Source: Symsagittifera roscoffensis (lineage: Eukaryota > Xenacoelomorpha > Acoela > Convolutidae). From it: a DNA stretch of 64,000 nucleotides. Position 1 is the first letter of the stretch. Each line of letters starts with the position of its first letter. Below are positions 57,217 to 64,000 of this stretch, piece by piece. The stretch covers positions 54,336,213 through 54,400,212 of the forward strand of contig NC_087068.1 in the NCBI RefSeq assembly GCF_963678635.1, read 5' to 3'. The notes under the pieces were generated by a model. It was not told the origin of the DNA and searched no databases. It was given only the letters and a program-made list of their open reading frames with translations. The translations under genes and the position numbers were made by a program.

Positions 57217-58531
57217 TTTTAGCGACTGTTCCGAATTTGTCAATTTGAATATTTGATAGTCTTTCTCCCAAGACTATCACTTCCGTTACTTGCTCCAAGG
57301 GAAATTGCAAAAACATTTCTAATCTCAAGCTTTCTCCACTTAGTTCTGGATAATTCAAGTGTTCAGCGGCATCCTGTAGTCAAGTCAAGTCGAAAATTAG
57401 AAAAGAGTGATTTTGAAAATCTTCCATAGGAAGAGCTGGAAAATCTTCGTTAAACTGCATTGCTTTCATTGTTGTAACATAGGGTCGACAAAGAGAAGTT
57501 GTATCTAATGAAATAATTGCTCTTCCACCCCGAATAATTCTAAGCCCTCTCAAATGAAATTGTTGATAATTGAAAGGATTTTCATGAAAAGATCCCGCAA
57601 CAGCCGAATTTGTATTCATTGCAACAGCTATCATTCTGATTGGGGCATTATTGAAAACATTTTCCTGAATAAACTGGTTTTGACGAGATGGAATGATAAA
57701 GGTTCTTGCTATAGTTTCCATGTAATTGTAATGAGCAGGTTCCTTTTCCAGATTCCATTGCAAATATTGATGATTAGGTTCAGCTACTAAAATTCTTCTC
57801 GTAAACAGTGAACAATCAACTATTTTCAGACTGACGTTTGGATTATCAGATAACATGTAAAAATTAGGTCTAGCTCGAATAACTTTAATTCAAACTTTGG
57901 TATTTGGTAGCAACAGTTTTTCGCAAGTAAACAAATCAATGGCAAGCCTCCCATAGAGTGAAAAAGTTATCCCTGTTCCCAAGGAATTTGCGCTATCAGT
58001 GAATGGATACATATCAAATGCATCAGGATTTTCTTCAAAACTGTATCCATGACAAGCAAGAATTCCTTTATTACTCACTGCTGACGAGTTGAATTCGTTC
58101 GATATCTGTGCCTTATGAGGATATAATTCATTGGCATTGTAAAACATTGTATTGTTAAAATAAACTTCACAATTGGAGAATAGAGAATGTAGTAGATTGT
58201 TTACATAAGTTAAGTAAGTTTGTGGTTCCTCATCTGAATCTTCCTCCGATTTTGCTTTATGTTCTGCTTTTTCTTTTTTGAAAGCATCAAACAATCTTCC
58301 TTTGAATAGTTGAAACTTTAAGCTAAGATGGGTATCACGCATATCTAAGTAGAGATTACGATCCGTTTCAAATTCAAACTCAATACTGCTTTCATCCAGA
58401 GAAGTACTGGGGAATACTTCTTGTGTGTAAGATGACATAATTGTTTCCAAAACGGCGACTTTATCAAAAATCTCCAAAGAAGAATTTGTAAACGCTCCGT
58501 ACCGAAAATGACTGCTTTGATTTACACTCAT
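57212..58531 (-). CDS. Polinton major-capsid-like protein (two lesions)
   Basis: About 440 codons, in three pieces of one gene: 57890-58531, 57380-57856 and a tail to ~57212. A stop (TGA, 57890) and a stop/indel near 57380 break it. The blocks TYTQEVFP/SSYTQEVFP, LKFQLFKGRLFDAFKK, NPNVSLKIVDCSLFTRRILV, IIPSRQNQFIQ and the tail ERLSNIQIDKFGTVAKN are those of the F54H12.2-type Polinton protein regarded as the double-jelly-roll capsid. The start ATG overlaps the previous stop (ATGA). Confidence 0.8.
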
Positions 58532-58896
58532 TTTATCTTGTCAAAAATGTCTTTGCGAGAGCGACTGATTTTTGAACTACTCTTTCGAGAAATGGTTCTT
58601 CTTGTTCTACGCTTGGATTTCTTTTTTCCACCTCCCAGCTGTTTTCGAACTGTTTTTGTTCCAACATCTTTTGCAAACGTTTTGAGTTTTTTTCGTCCAC
58701 TGACAACTTCTCCAATCTCTGGAGCGGCAATTTCAAATAAATCTGCTCCGATTCTTTTTGCAGCTGGGACTATATATTTTTTAATGAAGGTAATTGCAGT
58801 TCTCCCAAGAGTTTGTGCAAGAGCACCAAAACCTCTTCCACGCTGCCTTGCATGTCCACGAAAAATAGGAAAATTAGCTGAACTTTGAGCAACCAT
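58528..58896 (-). CDS. Polinton basic virion-like protein
   Basis: 122 codons, intact. N-terminal GHARQRGRGFGALA, a helical middle (YIVPAAKRIGADLFEIAAPEIGEV) and a strongly Lys/Arg-rich C-terminus. The Gly/Arg start plus basic tail recurs in Polintons beside the capsid gene and resembles adenoviral core or maturation proteins in composition only. It overlaps the capsid gene by 4 bp (ATGA). Confidence 0.65.
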   Translation of the reverse strand: MVAQSSANFPIFRGHARQRGRGFGALAQTLGRTAITFIKKYIVPAAKRIGADLFEIAAPEIGEVVSGRKKLKTFAKDVGTKTVRKQLGGGKKKSKRRTRRTISRKSSSKISRSRKDIFDKIK

Positions 58897-58913
58897 TTCG
58901 TATGAAGTATAAA

Positions 58914-59740
58914 TCAGAAATGATTATCCGAAATCTTGCGAAACAAGAGGACAACTCGTGTAATTCCTACGGACACAAAAGGAATTTTTTTATCTGTAGT
59001 ATCCCTTAGTTCTATTTTTATGCTGTGGAAAGAGTTTTTTAATAATTTTTTAAATTGTAGATTTGTGAAGGATTGATAGTTCATGTACTGTCCTGTAGAT
59101 ATTATGTTTCCATTTTTTACTTTGGAAATGAAAGAAATACAACGCAGTAATGGAGTTTTTGTATCGCTTACTATATTATATTCTATAATATCACTATAAA
59201 TCATTAAGGAATGTATTCTTATAATGTCGTAAGAATACTGAGGATAATGTGGTCCTTTTCCTTTCATTATAACACCTGTTTGATTTTGTTCTAAATCACA
59301 ACCAAAAATGTGACTCAAATCAGCACTTTGAATTATAAACACTGATTGATCCTCAGGTAAATGAATGGCAACTTTTTGTGTAATCTTATCTACTGATACA
59401 TAAATTCCGTTATATTCATATTTTTGTGCGCCTATACGTTTTGAACTTTGTCATTCATGACTACAACTATATCAACAATACTTGGATACAATCCAGGTTC
59501 AACATGCATCGGTTGAATTTTTCTTTTTTCCTCAGGACTTTCTCGTCCATCTACGAAAGTAAACTTTCCCTCTGTAACGTTTTGGTACAAAGAAGGGTAC
59601 GATATTTCTGAAATAGCAAATTCCCATTCTCCTTTCAGATGTATTTGTTCCGCTAGAAAATTTGTAAAGGAACTAAGACTGTTATTCGGATAACAATTAA
59701 AAGAAGCATTAGAAACTAGCTCGATAGTAAAAGAATCCAT
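58914..59740 (-). CDS. Polinton penton-like minor capsid protein (frameshifted)
   Basis: From the ATG at 59740 (MDSFTIELVS) to 58914. A one-base lesion near 59440 splits it: the first part ends VVMNDKVQNV, the second resumes with KYEYNGIYVSVDKI and runs to TRVVLLFRKISDN. Conserved blocks EQIHLKGEWEFAISEISYPSLYQNVTEGKF are hallmarks of this Polinton gene. The nearby copy at 63112-63758 has the same lesion. In copy A this gene is where E1 inserted. Confidence 0.8.
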
Positions 59741-59783
59741 GACAACTGATCGATAGAAACTCAAATTAAAAAATGAGTTACCA

Positions 59784-60727
59784 CTAATCTGAACATTTTC
59801 TCAGCTCTTTTTCATAAAATTTTCCCAGAATTTCTTCTTTTTCGAGATCTTTGATGATATATGTTGGAGGTTTTTTTGTAGATATTGCCGAAATTTCAAA
59901 AATTTCATCTGTAAACTGTGGCTTGTATAGTTTTCGGAACGGAATATCTTTTTTCGAAATTCTAACTCTATCACCAATTTTGAATTTTGGTCTAGTATAT
60001 TTCCTGAATGATTTGTTATACAATATTGATAAAAAAATCACTGTTTTTCACATCTCTAGGAGATTTTCCAATTGATCGATTTTTGCGGCAGTTCAATGTA
60101 GAAACAAATTGCTGCAATTTGGGGATAAATTTTTCACCATGATCTTCAATGTTTCGATATATTATATGTTTTAAAGATTGAATTGCTCTCTCTGCAAATG
60201 CAGCTTTGGTTTCACTCATTGTTGAGTAAACTTCAATGTCTTTCTCCTTGCAAAACTTTTTAAAAGTTCCCCCCTATTCTGTTCCTTTATCAACCCAAAG
60301 TTTTTTGAGAAATCATTTTTCTAAAAACTTGTAAAGTGTCTTTGGCATACTTTGTTTTCATTGTTTGAACTCTGACAAATCTCGAAAAAATATCTACAGC
60401 AACTAATAAATACTAGATTCCATTGTTTTGACTAGCTAACTTGTCTACAAAAGCCAAGTCCATACACCAGATTTCATTGATATATTTAGAAAACGCTTGA
60501 AGTCTTCGGAAAAACTTGATTGGTGGACCAAATTTTGTATACGATGTCTTGGTTTGTAAAAACTTTTCTACTTTCTTTTTTGATAAACCACTCGCTTTAC
60601 TCAAGTTTTGAATAGAACCGTACGCAGCTCTGCCCCTAGAATACAATCTGTTTAGTCTTACCTTTTCAGATTTTGAAAGGAATCCAAGTTCCTCTATCTT
60701 TTGCTTTGGCATTCTTGTTAATAACAA
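59784..60727 (-). CDS. Polinton integrase (retroviral type, interrupted)
   Basis: Three pieces of one gene: 60413-60727 (HTH-like LSKSEKVRLNRLYSRG..., first Asp in IWCMDLAFVD), 60016-60219 (catalytic Glu in AFAERAIQSLK), and 59784-60041 (chromodomain-like KIGDRVRISKKDIPFRK...GKFYEKEL). The second Asp (LWVDKGTE) lies in the gap. There is a TAG at 60413 and at least two shifts, so it is inactive. It inserts Polinton DNA with a 6-bp target duplication in intact elements. Confidence 0.85.
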
Positions 60728-61100
60728 GTTTAGGAGGAATATGTGTTGCTTCCAAAATAGTAAAGTAAATATCTGGAAAATTGGTATTTTTTCGCTTTAG
60801 TGCACACACAAAGTCTACAATCGATTCTTTTGTATCTCGATTATCCAATATAATATTGTCTGACTGGCTGATTTTAATTCTAGGAGAATTCAAAATTAAA
60901 TCAATAATATGCTTTTTGTTGCTCGTTTTCAACCTCGCATTTACAGCACTGTAAACAGAATCAAAAATTTTTGGTACAATCTCCTCTTTTTCTTGCTTTT
61001 GTTCCAATTTTTGTTTTCTTGGAAGTGTACTTTGTGATTGATAAACTGAGTACGGAATTAAAACAAACTGTTCCATACTATGCCAATCGTTTAATGACAA
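60666..61100 (-). CDS. Polinton conserved protein overlapping the integrase start
   Basis: 144 codons, intact. Begins near MEQFVLIPYSVYQSQS; mid-block LILNSPRIKISQSDNIILD; ends NKNAKAKDRGTWIPFKI. The same ends appear in the copy A remnant. It is a recurrent Polinton gene of unknown function; its C-terminus overlaps the integrase start by about 60 bp in another frame. Confidence 0.7.
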   Translation of the reverse strand: MSLNDWHSMEQFVLIPYSVYQSQSTLPRKQKLEQKQEKEEIVPKIFDSVYSAVNARLKTSNKKHIIDLILNSPRIKISQSDNIILDNRDTKESIVDFVCALKRKNTNFPDIYFTILEATHIPPKLVINKNAKAKDRGTWIPFKI

Positions 61101-61132
61101 AAGGGGTGATGATAGATATCAATTGTAACCCT

Positions 61133-62010
61133 TTAGTTGAACTTAAAATAATTCTTCTTTTGTGTAGAGGAGTTCTTTTTTGTGTTAGTTCCGAAATTTC
61201 TTTTCAATATTTTACTACGTCTTCTTTCCGAAGATCTCGAAGCTCTCCTCTTAATAGGTTTACTAAACACTCGCTCAGAAATTGAATGAAATATTTTGGG
61301 CAATTGAGAATGAATTGTTTTCGAAGCCTTAGGGAAAATTTTTGAAATATTGGGAGAATAGAGACGTATTGTGTACTCATTGTCCAAAAACTTTGTCTCT
61401 ATTCCAGCTGGTAAGTAAAATTTTGTTGGAACTGAGCCACTATTAGTGCAATACCTAAATGAATCAACTGTTTTTGGGGTTAAATCAATAAGTAAATGAC
61501 CATAAGGAACGATTGTTGCATCTTGATACCACTCTTTCAAGTGAGATCCTAGACCTAGTTGTTGACTTAATGTATTGATTTGTAAAACATCCCTCGGCGA
61601 CTTGAACAAGACTATGTGTGTAATTTGTACTCTACATCTCGTCCTAATTTGCTTTGATGAAATAAATTGCGTTTAATGTATATTGTATTCAGACCCCTGT
61701 GTCTCCCCGCTATAGCAATTTTTACAAATTGTTTGGAGTTTGAAATTTCTTCACAAGAATCATCAAATATAAGCAAATACTTAGTTCCATTATTGGGGAG
61801 ATTTTCAATCAAGTCAAAATCTACTCCTTAGATAAATTTAAGGTTTTTTCTTTGCATTTGACTATAAAGAGGTTGATAATTTTGATAAAAATAAAAAATT
61901 TTGTCGAATGCTGGTTGAAAAGTACCAATTTTCAACCAATCAAAAATAAGATGCGATTTTCCAGATCTACTTGGTCCAACTAAAGAAATGAAAATTCGTT
62001 CTTTGTAGAT
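61133..62010 (-). CDS. Polinton packaging ATPase (FtsK/HerA-like, interrupted)
   Basis: Walker A VGPSRSGKS near 61970, Walker B YLLIFDDS at ~61765 and the sensor region AGRHRGLNTIYIKRNLFHQSKLGRD are in order. The C-terminal part (61133-61609) continues with FKSPRDVLQINTLSQQLGLGS and GHLLIDLTPKT and ends in a basic tail. A TAA near 61828 and a one-base shift near 61620 split it. No clean ATG precedes Walker A. It packages DNA into the capsid in intact Polintons. Confidence 0.82.
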
Positions 62011-62020
62011 ATTATTTTAT

Positions 62021-62284
62021 TCATAGCTTTGCAGAAGGTAGAATATAACCGACTGTACTTGATAAAATAGCTACCCAAACTGTTGTTTCTTCACATGTTG
62101 TGGATAACATAATTCGAACGATTGCACATACTAGCATCAAAACTATAACAAAAAATTGGCACAAATAAACTAAAAGAGATCTATTACATGTACGTCCAAA
62201 CAAATTCCATGATTTTCGTTCATGATTTTCTTCATCAAAAACAAAATTTCCTAAATTTACGGGCTTGTCACATTGATCGACCAT
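62021..62284 (-). CDS. Polinton membrane protein with Cys pair
   Basis: 87 codons, intact. A soluble start (NLGNFVFDEENHE), then a hydrophobic segment (LLVYLCQFFVIVLMLVCAIVRI, ~37-58) and a second one ending VGYILPSAKL. The TTCEETTVWVAILSS motif is typical of a small conserved Polinton protein next to the ATPase. Function unknown. Confidence 0.72.
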   Translation of the reverse strand: MVDQCDKPVNLGNFVFDEENHERKSWNLFGRTCNRSLLVYLCQFFVIVLMLVCAIVRIMLSTTCEETTVWVAILSSTVGYILPSAKL

Positions 62285-62360
62285 CTTAACTCTAAAAAAA
62301 AAGTTGACAATGAAATTTAATTAAAGTTTAAAAATGGTAGTACATTAAGAATAATATAAT

Positions 62361-62820
62361 TTACAATTTGTTAAAAAAACATCGAGTCCATGTTCCGTAT
62401 GCAAATGCTTTTCTTTCTGCACAGTGAAGAAGTTTTGCATGACAAAATGGGTAGTTGCTACACCTCCAATCATATTCTTCATCTTTGAATATCAAAAACT
62501 GAACTTTAGGGCAAGCGTAGTCATCCAAATTAATAATCTTTGTTTCCAAAAACTCTGATAGAATCTTACATTTTTCATAACCTTTTGCAAAAATTCCGTG
62601 TCTGTGGCTTCTAGATTTTTTAATATTTTTTCAAGTTCAGTATATTTTTCGTAACCACTGCTCCAATTGATTCCATGAAGATGCTGTGTACACCAAAAAG
62701 ATGTTTGAAATTTTTGGGAGGAAGAAAGGAATATCCTTCTGTTTGTCCATCCTTATAAACTCCTAATTCTTTCACTATATTGCTTACAATACATTCAATA
62801 TCCAAAACAACTAGACTCAT
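62361..62820 (-). CDS. Polinton exonuclease-like conserved gene (frameshifted)
   Basis: Two frames of one gene: 62620-62820 (MSLVVLDIECIV, GYSFLPPKNFK) and 62361-62549 (INLDDYACPKVQFLIF, CHAKLLHCAERKAFAYGTWT). The opening VVLDIE resembles the first motif of DEDD 3'-5' exonucleases, and Cys/His residues follow. The assignment is tentative. One or two indels near 62550-62700 disable it. Confidence 0.6.
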
Positions 62821-63111
62821 TCTGTAACTGATTTCTCTGAAGTTTTTTGTTTAAAATGATTAACAATCAAACAATGCATATACTGATGAAGCAAATATTT
62901 TAACATATAAACAGAAAAATAGTCCAGTCACGTGACGAAGAAAGCATGAACTGGGGAGACTAGGTGCAACGTAACAATACCCAGGACCTTTTTTTGTTTG
63001 TAGTAGATTTCACAGATCCAGCAGAGTCATGTAGAATTGCATGTAGTCTAAAAACTTTGGAGTTTGCAAAAAAGTAATCCATACAGGAATTTCCGTATCC
63101 AATTAGTCCAA
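62821..63111. other. Short stretch of uncertain origin
   Basis: No complete gene. A minus-strand frame (62960-63110) reads YIGLIGYGNSC and VFRLHAILHDSAGSVKS, which looks protein-like but is unassigned. Its link to the penton frame upstream (63112-63160) is created by the duplication junction. Confidence 0.4.
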
Positions 63112-64000
63112 TGTAGATATTATGTTTCCATTTTTTACTTTGGAAATGAAAGAAATACAACGCAGTAATGGAGTTTTTGTATCGCCTACTATATTATATT
63201 CTATAATATCACTATAAATCATTAAGGAATGTATTCTTATAATGTCGTAAGAATACTGAGGATAATGTGGTCCTTTTCCTTTCATTATAACACCTGTTTG
63301 ATTTTGTTCTAAATCACAACCAAAAATGTGACTCAAATCAGCACTTTGAATTATAAACACTGATTGATCCTCAGGTAAATGAATGGCAACTTTTTGTGTA
63401 ATCTTATCTACTGATACATAAATTCCGTTATATTCATATTTTTGTGCGCCTATACGTTTTGAACTTTGTCATTCATGACTACAACTATATCAACAATACT
63501 TGGATACAATCCAGGTTCAACATGCATCGGTTGAATTTTTCTTTTTTCCTCAGGACTTTCTCGTCCATCTACGAAAGTAAACTTTCCCTCTGTAACGTTT
63601 TGGTACAAAGAAGGGTACGATATTTCTGGAATAGCAAATTCCCATTCTCCTTTCAGATGTATTTGTTCCGGTAGAAAATTTGTAAAGGAACTAAGACTGT
63701 TATTCGGATAACAATTAAAAGAAGCATTAGAAACTAGCTCGATAGTAAAAGAATCCATGACAACTGATCGATAGAAACTCAAATTAAAAAATGAGTTACC
63801 ACTAATCTGAACATTTTCTCAGCTCTTTTTCATAAAATTTTCCCAGAATTTCTTCTTTTTCGAGATCTTTGATGATATATGTTGGAGGTTTTTTTGTAGA
63901 TATTGCCGAAATTTCAAAAATTTCATCTGTAAACTGTGGCTTGTATAGTTTTCGGAACGGAATATCTTTTTTCGAAATTCTAACTCTATCACCAATTTTG
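63112..64000 (-). repeat. Second copy of 59094-59982 (penton-like and integrase C-terminus)
   Basis: The sequence repeats the copy B region at a constant offset of 4,018 bp, with only a few substitutions seen (for example 59166/63184-63186, and the AEQ to PEQ change). It includes the same frame lesion after VQNV. It begins at a TGTAGAT shared by both sites and runs off the window. Either a tandem duplication of ~4 kb or another adjacent Polinton. Confidence 0.85.

Larger units (their letters stand above)
55193..64000 (-). mobile_element. Polinton/Maverick copy B (partial)
   Basis: Minus-strand gene cluster, read right to left: exonuclease-like gene, membrane protein, packaging ATPase, conserved gene, integrase, penton-like, basic protein, major capsid-like, small membrane protein, adenain-like protease. 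It is flanked on the left by terminal sequence shared with copy A. This set defines Polintons. DNA polymerase B is not in the window. Most genes have one or two lesions. Confidence 0.88.

Overview
This window is almost entirely layered mobile DNA from an animal genome. There are no rRNA or tRNA genes, no bacterial signals and no CRISPR array that I can see. Codon use fits the standard code. The elements are a Polinton/Maverick, a CR1-like LINE, and two related giant Ty3/gypsy-type LTR elements. Together with nematode-like TTTTTTAG/TTTTCTAG splice-acceptor sequences they suggest an invertebrate, most plausibly a nematode. The host assignment is inference.

Layout. (1) 1-1342 and 26183-~29345 (+) are the two halves of one decayed Polinton (copy A). 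(2) 1343-26182 is giant LTR element E1 (24,840 bp, minus strand), inserted in the penton-like gene of copy A. (3) ~29350-33215 (-) is a decayed CR1-like LINE whose reverse transcriptase is cut off at the end of copy A. (4) 33906-~55192 (+) is a second, more decayed relative, E2, which has its 5' LTR but loses its 3' end. (5) ~55195-64000 (-) is Polinton copy B, sitting in the last reading frame of E2. From 63112 on, the sequence repeats 59094-59982 of copy B.

E1 and E2 share one architecture. It runs LTR, long structured leader (~2.7-3.1 kb), coiled-coil Gag with two zinc knuckles, aspartic protease, reverse transcriptase/RNase H, a linker with repeated SGES peptides, and an integrase with a GPF module. 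A macro-domain-like (ADP-ribose-binding fold) module follows the integrase. After an AT-rich spacer ending in a conserved splice-acceptor-like sequence comes a second coding block of about 2,970 codons. That block (called ORF-B plus ORF-C here) has an SGNH-hydrolase domain, a second degenerate SGNH-like domain, and about 1,300 residues I do not recognise. Nonsense codons in E1 and E2 fall at non-homologous places, so the ancestor probably had two long polyproteins.

The most unusual signals are: the macro-like domain behind the integrase; the giant second polyprotein; a 12-nt motif (TGTCCGGGGAGT) that sits next to the 3' LTR and recurs inside the coding region in two reading frames, as internal polypurine-tract primers would; a leader hairpin with a compensatory base change that is also present in E2; and the nesting order. 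Neither giant element copy looks autonomous, because both carry frameshifts and stops.
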